Below are positions 8,046 to 15,361 of a stretch of DNA of 23,353 nt, piece by piece (the stretch's first letter is position 1; each line of letters opens with the position of its first letter). A program made the position numbers and the translations under genes. The DNA comes from an uncultured Actinomycetes bacterium. GTDB taxonomy: Bacteria > Actinomycetota > Actinomycetes > Nanopelagicales > Nanopelagicaceae. The stretch is from the NCBI GenBank assembly GCA_903898855.1, contig CAIUHB010000045.1, positions 1 to 23,353 on the forward strand, read 5' to 3'. Below the pieces are notes generated by a model. The model saw only the letters and a list, made by a program, of their open reading frames with translations, ran no database searches and was not told the DNA's origin.

Positions 8046-8051
8046 ATCATA
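8046..8051 (-). promoter_or_regulatory. argC promoter -10, predicting a leaderless transcript
   Basis: The minus strand reads TATGAT-ATTGCC-ATG, placing the expected start site on or next to the A of the argC ATG at 8039. A good -35 hexamer is not visible at the matching distance; that region is occupied by ARG boxes. No Shine-Dalgarno sequence fits in the 6-nt space. Leaderless messages are common in actinobacteria, but the start site here is inferred. Confidence 0.65.
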
Positions 8052-8089
8052 ACTGAATATCTATGCATTTTTCTGCATATTTATGCAAT
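8052..8089 (-). promoter_or_regulatory. double ARG box (ArgR operator) before argC
   Basis: Two ARG-box palindromes lie side by side on the plus strand. Box 1 is TGAAT-ATCT-ATGCA (8054-8067) and box 2 is TGCAT-ATTT-ATGCA (8074-8087). Both have the 5-4-5 spacing of the TGAAT-N4-ATTCA ARG-box consensus, and the TGCAT half-site is the variant seen in actinobacteria. Their centres are 20 bp apart, about two helical turns, as expected for one ArgR hexamer. They cover about -15 to -48 relative to the predicted argC start, so repression by blocking RNA polymerase is likely. Confidence 0.8.
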
Positions 8090-8102
8090 TTTTAAAGAAG
8101 TA

Positions 8103-10565
8103 CTACGAGCGAATAGTTGCTCCATACATATCGGCTGCTTTTTGAGCTGCAGCGAGACGATAGCCTGAAACTTCATCTGCGGTGAGTGTGCGATCACTCG
8201 CTCTAAATACCAAAGTAAAGGCGAGCGAGATGCTGCCAGGTGCCACTTTCTCGTACCGATCAAAGAGTGTTATGGATTCCAATAATTCCCCCGCACCAAG
8301 GCGAAGTGCATGCTCAATCTGGGCAGCTGGTACGCCCTCCGGAACAATCAGAGCGATATCTTGAACAGCTGCCGGCATGGTCCAAATCTGTGGAGCTGCC
8401 TTAGCTGACTGATATGGCAGTGCGCTCAGAATTACCGCGAATGCCACGCTGCGAGCTGGCAATCCAAGTTCAGCACAAACGCGCGGGTGAAGCTCGCCAG
8501 CATGAGAAACGGCTCGTCCATCAACAATTATTTCAGCGCAGCGTCCAGGGTGCCACGGCGCAAAATCAGATGGAGCAACTGAGAATTGATTTCCGGTCGC
8601 TTCAACTATTGCGGCGGCTAAACCAATGGCATCATTCCAGTCGGCCACCGTGGCTGACGACTTCCAACCAGTGGGAATCAAATTTCCGGCAAGTACACCC
8701 GCCACCATTAAAGGTTGTGGCGGAACGCTCTTATAAATCTCTTCCAGCTGCGAATCTGATGGACGCTTATCTGTAGGTATGGCAGAGGTTTCTGACAACT
8801 CCTGGCTCTTCTTAAAGAGAGTTCCGATTTCAAATATCGCAACATCTTTTGCACCTCGGCCAAGATTTCGCACGGCGGTGAGAAGCAATCCCGGCAATAA
8901 ATGCGGCCGCAACATCGGAAATTCCTCTGACATTGGGTTCGCCAAGAGATATCCGCTAGCTCGCTCTCCGGTGAAACCTAGCGATGAGACAAATGTTGGT
9001 GAAACGAACGGGTAGTTATAAACCTCAGTTAAGCCCTTATCTGCCAACAATTGAGCGATGGCACGTTTGCGCTTCTGAATATTCGTAAGCGCAGCTCCGA
9101 ATTTACCTGTCGGAAGCGTTGACGGAATAGCGTCGAAGCCCACCATTCGAGCCACTTCTTCTACGAAATCTGGTGCAGCCAGCAAATCAGCACGCCATGT
9201 CGGGGGTGTCACGCGCCATTGATCCCCGGTAAGAACTTCCACAGCGCAACCAACAACTTCCAACTTTGCCTGAATAGTTTCGAGTGGTATCTCAACGCCA
9301 AGATAGCGCGAAACAAAATTCGGATCTAGGAGAACTGCTTCCGGAAAGACCGGGACGCCATCGCAACTTGTTCCAATATATTTCGCTTGACCAAGTTGCA
9401 TCATGAGATCGATTCCTCGCGCTCCAGCAATCTCGGCCAAAATCGGATCTACAGATCGCTCTAACCGCCTAGATGCCTCAGATGAGAGTTTGTGACGGCG
9501 TGAATTTTTGGCAATATCTATAGGAGAGAATCGAACAGCCTCCAGCGCAATGCTGGTCGTTGAGGAGGTTACCTCAGAACTCTGGCCACCCATAGTTCCA
9601 GCAAGGGCTAGTGAAATTTTCGAATCAGCAACTACGAGATCGTCCGGATGCAGTTCGCGCTCCACGCCATCTAAAGTTGTGAACTTCTTCTCTGAACCTG
9701 CTCTGCGAATCTGCAGGTCGCCACTTATGCAAGCGCGATCAAAGGCATGAAGTGGTTGCCCCAATTCCAGCATCACATAGTTTGTGATATCTACCGCCAA
9801 GGAAATCGATCGCATGCCACATTTTTCGATTCTGCGGCTCATCCATAGTGGAACCGGCGCGCTGGCGTTAAAGTTATCAACGGTACGAAGGTAAGCCACG
9901 CTGGCGCTGGTCTTGTCACCAATAATTATCTTTGTTGTATCGGTACCGGAGTCGAATTTCTTGAGATCTACTTGTGCAATTGGATCTGTGAAGTCGAGAT
10001 TAAGAGAAGCGGCTAATTCTCGAGCCACTCCCCTGATTGACATCGCATACCCACGATCTGGGTTTACAGCGATATCAACAATAGTGTCGCGAATTTCCAA
10101 TAACGAGATTGCATCCTGGCCAACCTTGGCTTGATCCGGAGCTAAAACAATGATTCCTGAGTGCTCGTCACTAATTCCCAGTTCGCGGGCAGAGCAAATC
10201 ATGCCATTTGAAGTCTTCCCATAAGTCTCTCTGGCAGAGATAGCGAAATCTCCAGGCAGTACCGCACCTGGCAGAGCAACAACGACCAGATCTCCAACAG
10301 AGAAATTGGTGGCACCACAGATAACGTAGCGAGTTGAACCTTCAGCGCAATCCAAAGCGACATATCGAATTGGTTTCTTATGCCCTTCGAGTTGCTCAAT
10401 CTCTAGAACCTGACCGACTACAAGTGGCCCGGTTAGATCCGCACCTTGCTCTTCGATGGATTCAACTTCGAAACCAACTCGGACAAAGGCGTTTTCGAGA
10501 TCATGGTGCGAAATATTCTGTGGGACTGCGGTGAATTCTCGGACCCATGAGAGTGGAAACTTCAC
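8103..10565 (-). CDS. pheT: phenylalanyl-tRNA synthetase beta subunit
   Basis: PheT is the large subunit of the alpha2-beta2 enzyme that charges tRNA-Phe and edits mischarged tyrosine. At 820 aa it has the usual domain order: an N-terminal fold opening MKFPLSWVREF; a tRNA-binding OB domain (about 40-150, with VVGQVLEIEQLEGHKKP); the B3/B4 editing domain (about 210-380); B5 (about 400-475); a catalytic-like core; and a C-terminal FDX-ACB anticodon-binding domain (about 725-820). The start codon is GTG at 10565, overlapping the pheS TGA (GTGA). A 63-bp gap to argC carries the ARG operator and no clear terminator. Confidence 0.96.
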   Translation of the reverse strand: MKFPLSWVREFTAVPQNISHHDLENAFVRVGFEVESIEEQGADLTGPLVVGQVLEIEQLEGHKKPIRYVALDCAEGSTRYVICGATNFSVGDLVVVALPGAVLPGDFAISARETYGKTSNGMICSARELGISDEHSGIIVLAPDQAKVGQDAISLLEIRDTIVDIAVNPDRGYAMSIRGVARELAASLNLDFTDPIAQVDLKKFDSGTDTTKIIIGDKTSASVAYLRTVDNFNASAPVPLWMSRRIEKCGMRSISLAVDITNYVMLELGQPLHAFDRACISGDLQIRRAGSEKKFTTLDGVERELHPDDLVVADSKISLALAGTMGGQSSEVTSSTTSIALEAVRFSPIDIAKNSRRHKLSSEASRRLERSVDPILAEIAGARGIDLMMQLGQAKYIGTSCDGVPVFPEAVLLDPNFVSRYLGVEIPLETIQAKLEVVGCAVEVLTGDQWRVTPPTWRADLLAAPDFVEEVARMVGFDAIPSTLPTGKFGAALTNIQKRKRAIAQLLADKGLTEVYNYPFVSPTFVSSLGFTGERASGYLLANPMSEEFPMLRPHLLPGLLLTAVRNLGRGAKDVAIFEIGTLFKKSQELSETSAIPTDKRPSDSQLEEIYKSVPPQPLMVAGVLAGNLIPTGWKSSATVADWNDAIGLAAAIVEATGNQFSVAPSDFAPWHPGRCAEIIVDGRAVSHAGELHPRVCAELGLPARSVAFAVILSALPYQSAKAAPQIWTMPAAVQDIALIVPEGVPAAQIEHALRLGAGELLESITLFDRYEKVAPGSISLAFTLVFRASDRTLTADEVSGYRLAAAQKAADMYGATIRS

Positions 10566-11578
10566 TGTGCACCCGTTCCGAAGGCTTGGCTGAATCGAAT
10601 GTCGCCCTCAACAATGTCATGCATATCGGTAATTCCATGACGAACCATCAGAGTGCGCTCAAGTCCCATACCAAATGCGAAACCTGAAAATTCCTCAGAG
10701 TCGATACCGCAAGCTCCGAGAACTTTAGGATTAACCATTCCGCAGCCGCCCCATTCAACCCAGCGACCATTGAAGAAAAAATCTACTTCCGCGCTCGGCT
10801 CAGTAAAGGGAAAGAATGATGGCCGCAAACGAGTCTTCACATCTGGACCGAACATCGCCCGGGCAAAATAATCCAGGGTTCCTTTGAGATCGGCCATGGT
10901 AATTCCGCGATCGATAACCAAACCCTCCACCTGACTAAAGACGGGTGTATGTGTTGCATCGAGTTCATCAGCTCGATAAGTACGACCTGGGCAAATAACA
11001 TAAATCGGCGGCTGATTCTCCAGCATAGTTCGAATTTGAACTGGTGAGGTATGAGTGCGCATAACCAATCTCGCCTCAAGTGGTTCGATAAAAAAAGTAT
11101 CCTGCATTGTGCGAGCAGGGTGGTCAGCTGGAATATTAAGCGCATCGAAGTTGAGCCATTCTGACTCTAGCTCTGGCCCCTCGGCCACTCGGTAACCAAG
11201 CCCGAGAAATAAGTCGCTGATCTCATTGGTCAGAATTGTGAGTGGGTGCAATCCACCCTTAAGTGAACCCTGAAAAGGAAGAGTTACATCGACTCGCTCT
11301 TCTACGAGTACCCGCGCATCTCGTTCGGTCTCTAAGACTTTAAGTCGGGATTCAAATGCTGCGTTGACCTCGCCTTTGACCGCGCCAACAACCTTTCCAA
11401 ATTCTGCACGCTCTGCTGGTTCAAGTTTTCCAAGGCTTTGGCTGGCTTTGGCGATCTCGGACTTATCACCGATGTGAGTGATTTTGACAGCCTTGAGATC
11501 CTCCAGAGAACTCGCTCCGTTAATCGCCGATAGGGCTGCTGCGCGAGCTAATTCCAGGGCTGCAGCGGGCGTCGACAT
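10562..11578 (-). CDS. pheS: phenylalanyl-tRNA synthetase alpha subunit
   Basis: PheS is the catalytic class II subunit of PheRS. It has 338 aa: an N-terminal coiled-coil arm for tRNA binding (about 1-85), class II motif 2 (TYRADELDATHTPVF), and motif 3 near the C-terminus (GMGLERTLMVRHGI). It starts at the ATG at 11578. No ribosome binding site precedes it; a TAAGAT -10 box ends exactly 6 nt before the ATG, so pheST is probably its own leaderless unit. There is no room for a T-box leader or a Phe attenuator peptide. It overlaps pheT by 4 nt. Confidence 0.96.
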   Translation of the reverse strand: MSTPAAALELARAAALSAINGASSLEDLKAVKITHIGDKSEIAKASQSLGKLEPAERAEFGKVVGAVKGEVNAAFESRLKVLETERDARVLVEERVDVTLPFQGSLKGGLHPLTILTNEISDLFLGLGYRVAEGPELESEWLNFDALNIPADHPARTMQDTFFIEPLEARLVMRTHTSPVQIRTMLENQPPIYVICPGRTYRADELDATHTPVFSQVEGLVIDRGITMADLKGTLDYFARAMFGPDVKTRLRPSFFPFTEPSAEVDFFFNGRWVEWGGCGMVNPKVLGACGIDSEEFSGFAFGMGLERTLMVRHGITDMHDIVEGDIRFSQAFGTGAQ

Positions 11579-11584
11579 GTTTAA

Positions 11585-11590
11585 ATCTTA
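11585..11590 (-). promoter_or_regulatory. pheS promoter -10, predicting a leaderless transcript
   Basis: The minus strand reads TAAGAT-TTAAAC-ATG, with the expected start at the A of the pheS ATG. It lies in the 37-nt gap between tsnR and pheS. No strong -35 hexamer is seen 16-18 bp upstream. The arrangement is the same as before argC, fabG and the DUF3099 gene, which raises confidence. Confidence 0.6.
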
Positions 11591-11615
11591 TCTAAGAGCG
11601 AGGTGAAATCTCGTT

Positions 11616-12428
11616 CTATTTTCTCGCAATTCCACACTGGAACATTGCAATGGATGCTGCACTCGCCACATTGAGGCTCTCAGAATGGCCTTTCATGGGG
11701 ATATGTACTCGTGCCGTTATTCCCTCAATCTCCGGCAAACCGCGCGCTTCATTTCCAAAAATCAATAATTGCTTCTCGTTCTGCTCGATTTCAAGTAGAG
11801 AGGTTTGACCATCACCAGCAAAAGCGAAGGTTTCAATCTCTCCGGACCTCGCAAAATTGAGCATTTCTTCTAGTGGAACACTCTCAACAACTGGGATATG
11901 CCATAAAGATCCGACCGTTGCCCGTACCGTTTTAGGGCTAAAAACATCTACGCTCTTATCGGAAAACACAATTGCATCAAAACCACACGCATCTGCTGTG
12001 CGAATTACTGTTCCACTATTACCTGGGTCTTGAATCTCCCAGAAGTAAGCGATCTTCTTCGCGCCCAGCTGACCCAATTTATAGAGCGTCATATCCAAGT
12101 ATGAGCACCACGCCAGGATGCCTTGTGGTGATTCGGTATCAGCCATCGCCTTCATGACTTCATCGCTGACTGGATAGATATCGCAGGTAGCAAGAATTTC
12201 TGGCTCGATCTCGCTCTCAAGTTTGGCCAATCCAGCTTCAGTGAGGTACAGCCTTTCAACTTTAGGTGCGCTTGGAATCTTTGGTGAGAGCGCCTCTCGC
12301 ACACTTTGAATTCCATCGGCGATAAATGCCTTCTCTTCTTTGCGATATTTCTTTCCCCGAGAACCCAAAAGAGCCTTCACTCGCTCTACATGAGAGGAGT
12401 GAAGGCTCGTAATTGTTGAGTTATGCAT
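11616..12428 (-). CDS. tsnR: TrmH/SpoU-family RNA 2'-O-methyltransferase (TsnR-like)
   Basis: This is a SAM-dependent RNA ribose methylase of the SPOUT (knotted) superfamily, 270 aa. The three SpoU motifs are visible: [20 protein letters not shown], then [18 protein letters not shown], and near the end [10 protein letters not shown] with [18 protein letters not shown], which form the SAM-binding knot. An N-terminal substrate-binding domain (about 1-110) comes first. The place between rplT and pheS matches M. tuberculosis tsnR (Rv1644). The exact rRNA or tRNA target cannot be read from the sequence. The ATG at 12428 overlaps the rplT end by 8 nt. Confidence 0.88.
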   Translation of the reverse strand: MHNSTITSLHSSHVERVKALLGSRGKKYRKEEKAFIADGIQSVREALSPKIPSAPKVERLYLTEAGLAKLESEIEPEILATCDIYPVSDEVMKAMADTESPQGILAWCSYLDMTLYKLGQLGAKKIAYFWEIQDPGNSGTVIRTADACGFDAIVFSDKSVDVFSPKTVRATVGSLWHIPVVESVPLEEMLNFARSGEIETFAFAGDGQTSLLEIEQNEKQLLIFGNEARGLPEIEGITARVHIPMKGHSESLNVASAASIAMFQCGIARK

Positions 12429-12783
12429 TAACTACATGCTGGCGTGCAACTTCCACTAGCGCCTTGAAGGCAGCTGGGTCATTTGTTGCAAGCTCAGAGA
12501 GAACGCGACGATCAACTTCAATTCCCGCGCTCTTTAGACCTTGAATGAAACGGTTGTAGGTAATTCCATTTTCGCGAGCTCCAGCGTTAATACGCTGAAT
12601 CCAGAGTTGGCGGAAATTACCCTTCTTATCCTTGCGGTCATTGAAGGCGTAGACGAGCGAGTGGGTAACCTGCTCTTTTGCCTTTGAGAATAGGCGTGAA
12701 CGTTGTCCACGATATCCAGCTGCGCGCTCAAGTGTGGTGCGACGCTTCTTAGCAGCATGTACTCCGCGTTTTACTCTTGCCAT
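12421..12783 (-). CDS. rplT: 50S ribosomal protein L20
   Basis: bL20 is an early-assembly 23S rRNA-binding protein of the large subunit. The 120 aa give a full-length match: [15 protein letters not shown] at the N-terminus, the basic extended segment, and [16 protein letters not shown] in the globular part. A strong GGGGAGGG ribosome binding site lies between the rpmI stop and the ATG. In E. coli and B. subtilis L20 represses its own operon through leader RNA. Whether it does so here is open, but infC has a structured leader. Confidence 0.97.
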   Translation of the reverse strand: MARVKRGVHAAKKRRTTLERAAGYRGQRSRLFSKAKEQVTHSLVYAFNDRKDKKGNFRQLWIQRINAGARENGITYNRFIQGLKSAGIEVDRRVLSELATNDPAAFKALVEVARQHVVNA

Positions 12784-12798
12784 GTTCTAGCCCTCCCC

Positions 12799-12996
12799 TT
12801 ACTTCAAACCGAGCATGCGCTTGGCTGTTGTGGTTACTGGAACCTTTGCAACAGCATCGCTGCTTAGACGACGTGTGATTCGTGATGACTTGTGCTCGAG
12901 AAGGTGGCGCTTGCCAGCACGCTCGTGCATGACCTTTCCAGTTCCGGTAAGACGGAAGGTCTTCTTTGCACCGCTATGGGTCTTCATCTTTGGCAT
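12799..12996 (-). CDS. rpmI: 50S ribosomal protein L35
   Basis: bL35 is a 65-aa basic protein of the large ribosomal subunit. The family pattern [20 protein letters not shown] and [14 protein letters not shown] is complete. The ribosome binding site AGGAGG (13004-13009) is perfect, 7 nt before the ATG, and it shares bases with the infC stop codon (TAGGAGG), so infC and rpmI translation should be closely linked. Confidence 0.97.
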   Translation of the reverse strand: MPKMKTHSGAKKTFRLTGTGKVMHERAGKRHLLEHKSSRITRRLSSDAVAKVPVTTTAKRMLGLK

Positions 12997-13007
12997 TAGC
13001 TAACCTC

Positions 13008-13562
13008 CTAGTTAGTCTGTGTCGAAGTGCTGCGCTTTGCTGCGGCAGCCTTCTTAATATTCGTTCCAAGAACCATTGTCATATTTCGTCCCTCTTGCTT
13101 GGGGGCGAATTCAACAAAAGCCACTTCCTTCAACTCTTCCGCCAGCTTCATAAGCAATCGATAGCCAATCTCTGGCCTAGCTTGCTCACGTCCTCGGAAT
13201 TGAATAGTTACCTTTACCTTGTCCCCACCCTTGAGAAACTTTTCGATGTGAGAACGCTTGGTCTCATAATCGTGTTGCTCAATCTTTGGACGAAGTCGCA
13301 TCTCTTTAACGACGATATGTGTCTGATTGGAACGGGCCTCTCGAGCTTTTTGTGCGGCTTCGTACTTGTACTTTCCGAAGTCCATCACCTTGCATACGGG
13401 AGGTTGGGCATCTGGAGCAATTTCGACGAGATCTAGACCGACTTCATCTGCCATTTTCAAAGCAGTGTCGATATCAACTACGCCAACTTGTTCTCCGTCA
13501 TAACCAATCAAACGAACCTGCGCTACGCGAATTCGATCATTGATACGGGGTTCTGCGCTGAT
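13008..13562 (-). CDS. infC: translation initiation factor IF-3 (rare ATC start codon)
   Basis: IF3 binds the 30S subunit, keeps 50S away and rejects wrong start codons. Translating from 13562 gives 184 aa beginning [20 protein letters not shown], the standard actinobacterial N-terminus. No ATG, GTG or TTG is available for it upstream. A TTG at 13511 would cut off this conserved start. ATC at 13560-13562 is preceded by the strong ribosome binding site GGAAAGGA with a 6-nt gap, so ATC is the likely start. The central linker ([17 protein letters not shown]) and C-terminal domain ([25 protein letters not shown]) are intact. A non-AUG start lets IF3 limit its own synthesis, as known for E. coli infC. 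A 222-nt structured leader precedes it. Confidence 0.93.
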   Translation of the reverse strand: MSAEPRINDRIRVAQVRLIGYDGEQVGVVDIDTALKMADEVGLDLVEIAPDAQPPVCKVMDFGKYKYEAAQKAREARSNQTHIVVKEMRLRPKIEQHDYETKRSHIEKFLKGGDKVKVTIQFRGREQARPEIGYRLLMKLAEELKEVAFVEFAPKQEGRNMTMVLGTNIKKAAAAKRSTSTQTN

Positions 13563-13784
13563 AACTGTTCCTTTCCTTCTACTAACTTCCGAATTGTCGG
13601 AAACGAAGGAGGAAGTCGCGCCAAATAAATGCAGCAGGCAAGCCTGAAGCTTTTAAAATTACCAGCCCGCCTAAGCGAGGTAGGTGGGAGCGACTAGCTC
13701 CTCTTGATGGCCAAAGCCTACCCGAGCCCTCAGGTAATCAAAAATCCAGTAATAGGGCCCTCCATTAAGCTCGTTTGAGCTCGA
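13563..13784 (-). promoter_or_regulatory. structured infC leader region
   Basis: This is the non-coding gap between fabI and infC. On the minus strand it holds, in order: AGCTC-AAAC-GAGCT just after the fabI stop (13768-13781); an outer pair GGTAGG/CCTACC (13717-13722 with 13679-13684) enclosing GGAGC-TAGTC-GCTCC (13687-13701); CAGGC-TT-GCCTG (13635-13646); and TTCCGA-CAAT-TCGGAA (13587-13602) next to the ribosome binding site. A weak promoter (TTGATT, 15 bp, TAGGCT) lies near 13714-13740. The density of structure suggests a translational or attenuation control region for infC-rpmI-rplT; this is inference. Confidence 0.55.
13568..13614 (-). promoter_or_regulatory. possible hairpin hiding the infC ribosome binding site
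   Basis: On the minus strand TTCCTCCTTC (13605-13614) can pair with GAAGG and AGGAA (13575-13579, 13568-13572) across a 2-nt AA bulge. This buries the whole infC Shine-Dalgarno sequence GGAAAGGA (13569-13576). The perfect hairpin TTCCGA-CAAT-TCGGAA lies inside. The pairings are read directly; regulation is inferred. Confidence 0.5.
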
Positions 13785-14558
13785 TTAAGCGCCCATCGCG
13801 TGAACGCCGCCGTCGACATGGATAATCTCGCCGGTCGTCTTTGGGAAAAAGTCAGAGAGCAGCGCAACTGTGCCCTGGGCAGCCGGGATTGGATCAGTGA
13901 CATCCCACTTAAGTGGCGCGCGCTTATCCCACACGCCTTCAAACTCTTCGAAGCCTGGGATCGATTTAGCTGCCATGGTCTTAATGGGGCCAGCTGCTAT
14001 GAGATTGATGCGGACATTCTCTTTGCCCAAGTCTCGGGCAAGGTAGCGCGATGTAGATTCGAGAGCAGCCTTTGCTACGCCCATCCAGTCATACTTTGGC
14101 CAAGCAACCTGTGCATCAAAATCTAGTCCAACCACGGATGCGCCTCGCTCTTTATTAAATAGTGGAAGGCATGCCATCGTGAGTGATTTTAAAGAGAAGG
14201 CAGAGACTTGCACGGCAGTGGCAACATCTGGCCACTCAGTATTAAGGAAATTGCCGCCAAGGGCAGCTTCGGGCGCAAAGCCAATGGAGTGAACTACGCC
14301 ATCTAGTTGAGGAAGAAACTCTTTTACATTTCCCACTAGCGCTGCCAAATGCTCGTCGTTGGTGACATCTAATTCAATAACGGGCGCTTCTTTGGGAAGT
14401 CGGGCCGAAATTCGCTTGGTGATGCTTAGTGCGCGACCAAAAGAGGTAAGCACTACATCTGCGCCTTGTTCTTGCGCGATTCGAGCAATATGGAAAGCGA
14501 TTGATGAGTCGGTCAAGACTCCGGTAACCAAGATCTTTTTGCCGGCGAGTATTCCCAT
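13785..14558 (-). CDS. fabI: enoyl-[acyl-carrier-protein] reductase (InhA/FabI type)
   Basis: FabI performs the final reduction of each fatty-acid elongation cycle, using NADH. It has 257 aa and is a divergent short-chain dehydrogenase. VTGVLTDSSIAFHIA (11-25) is the FabI-type nucleotide loop. Catalytic Tyr156 and Lys163 lie in YDWMGVAK. HSIGF (90-94) and GLDFDAQ (144-150) carry the serine and phenylalanine matching InhA Ser94 and Phe149. It resembles M. tuberculosis InhA more than proteobacterial FabI, though nothing here suggests mycolic acids. It follows fabG by 2 nt, the same order as mabA-inhA. Confidence 0.95.
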   Translation of the reverse strand: MGILAGKKILVTGVLTDSSIAFHIARIAQEQGADVVLTSFGRALSITKRISARLPKEAPVIELDVTNDEHLAALVGNVKEFLPQLDGVVHSIGFAPEAALGGNFLNTEWPDVATAVQVSAFSLKSLTMACLPLFNKERGASVVGLDFDAQVAWPKYDWMGVAKAALESTSRYLARDLGKENVRINLIAAGPIKTMAAKSIPGFEEFEGVWDKRAPLKWDVTDPIPAAQGTVALLSDFFPKTTGEIIHVDGGVHAMGA

Positions 14559-14560
14559 TT

Positions 14561-15280
14561 TTAGTGTCCCATTCCTAATCCGCCATCTACGGGTATCACA
14601 GCACCTGTGATGTAGCTAGCCGCTGGTGATGCAAGGAATGCAACCACTCCTGCAATCTCTGTAGTACTTCCTAAACGAGCAAGTGGGATTGAACTCTGAA
14701 TCTCGCTTTTGCGAGCCTCATCCAATACCGCAGTCATATCGGTGTCGATGAAACCAGGTGCGACCACATTTGCGGTAATTCCTCGCGAACCAAGTTCTCG
14801 AGCGAAGGAACGAGCCATTCCGACTAAACCGCTTTTGGTGGCGGCGTAGTTAACTTGTCCGGCAGAGCCAAGTAAACCAACAACTGAGCCAATGAAAATC
14901 ATTCGACCAGACTTCTTTTTTAACATCCCGCGTGTACAAGCACGAGCTACTCGGAATGCGCCTACTAAGTTGGTTTCAACAACCGAATAGAAATCTTCGT
15001 CGCTCATTCGCATAGCTAGACCATCTTTAGTAATTCCAGCGTTAGCAACCAATACATCAATAGTTCCAAACTTCTCTTCGATCTCCTTGAATGCCGCATC
15101 AACGCTGCCAGCGTCGGTAACATCCATGGTCACTCCGTGAAATCCTTCGGGGGCGCTTCCCGATCGATAAGTCACAATTGTGGTGTAGCCCAACTCTTTT
15201 AAGGTGGTGGCGATTGCTAAGCCAATGCCTCGATTGCCACCAGTGATAAGGGCCACTTGATCTTTAGGAGCGCTGCTCAT
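14561..15280 (-). CDS. fabG: 3-oxoacyl-[acyl-carrier-protein] reductase
   Basis: FabG reduces beta-ketoacyl-ACP with NADPH in fatty-acid elongation. The start at ATG 15280 gives 239 aa; a GTG at 15286 would add two residues. I prefer 15280 because a TAAGTT -10 box ends 6 nt before it, so the message would begin at this ATG and the GTG would lie upstream of the transcript. TGGNRGIG (13-20) binds NADPH; NAG (80-82) and Asn104, Ser132, Tyr145 and Lys149 form the SDR active site; the C-terminus is VDGGLGMGH. It is the first gene of fabG-fabI, divergent from the DUF3099 gene. Confidence 0.94.
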   Translation of the reverse strand: MSSAPKDQVALITGGNRGIGLAIATTLKELGYTTIVTYRSGSAPEGFHGVTMDVTDAGSVDAAFKEIEEKFGTIDVLVANAGITKDGLAMRMSDEDFYSVVETNLVGAFRVARACTRGMLKKKSGRMIFIGSVVGLLGSAGQVNYAATKSGLVGMARSFARELGSRGITANVVAPGFIDTDMTAVLDEARKSEIQSSIPLARLGSTTEIAGVVAFLASPAASYITGAVIPVDGGLGMGH

Positions 15281-15286
15281 GAGCAC

Positions 15287-15292
15287 AACTTA
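15287..15292 (-). promoter_or_regulatory. fabG promoter -10, predicting a leaderless transcript
   Basis: The minus strand reads TAAGTT-GTGCTC-ATG, with the start site expected at 15280. The hexamer is the same as the -10 of the inner rRNA promoter. No good -35 is visible; the palindrome CTACCC-TT-GGGTAG fills that area. Confidence 0.6.
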
Positions 15293-15297
15293 ATGGC

Positions 15298-15311
15298 TAC
15301 CCAAGGGTAGG
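15298..15311. promoter_or_regulatory. palindrome between divergent fabG and DUF3099 promoters
   Basis: CTACCC-AA-GGGTAG is a perfect 6-bp inverted repeat with a 2-bp centre. It lies at -18 to -31 relative to the predicted fabG start, where a bound protein would block RNA polymerase. A further GTAGG repeat unit follows at 15311-15315. It is a candidate operator for a fatty-acid synthesis regulator. No regulator gene is in the window, so the identity is open. Confidence 0.4.
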
Positions 15312-15349
15312 TAGGAATTTGGCGCACGAGCAAAGCTAGAAATAATCAT

Positions 15350-15355
15350 TAGAGT
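15350..15355 (+). promoter_or_regulatory. promoter -10 of the DUF3099-SURF1 unit, predicting a leaderless transcript
   Basis: The plus strand reads TAGAGT-TAGGGC-ATG, the same 6-nt distance to the start codon as before argC, pheS and fabG. The GGGC part is not a convincing ribosome binding site. No clear -35 hexamer is seen. This is the only rightward promoter proposed in the window. Confidence 0.5.
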
Positions 15356-15361
15356 TAGGGC

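Noticed and set aside
11579..11615. T-box or attenuator control of pheST (and of tyrS)
   Set aside because: The pheS gap is only 37 nt with a -10 box 6 nt from the ATG, and tyrS overlaps argH, so there is no room for such a leader.
13008..13511. infC starting at TTG 13511 (167 aa)
   Set aside because: It would remove the conserved N-terminus PRINDRIRV and has no well-placed ribosome binding site; the ATC at 13562 has one.
13768..13781. Hairpin AGCTC-AAAC-GAGCT after fabI as an intrinsic terminator
   Set aside because: The stem is only 5 bp and is followed by TAATGGAGGG, with no U run; it may still be a weak structure.
15281..15286. fabG starting at GTG 15286
   Set aside because: The -10 box directly upstream predicts a transcript starting at the ATG at 15280, which would leave the GTG outside the message.
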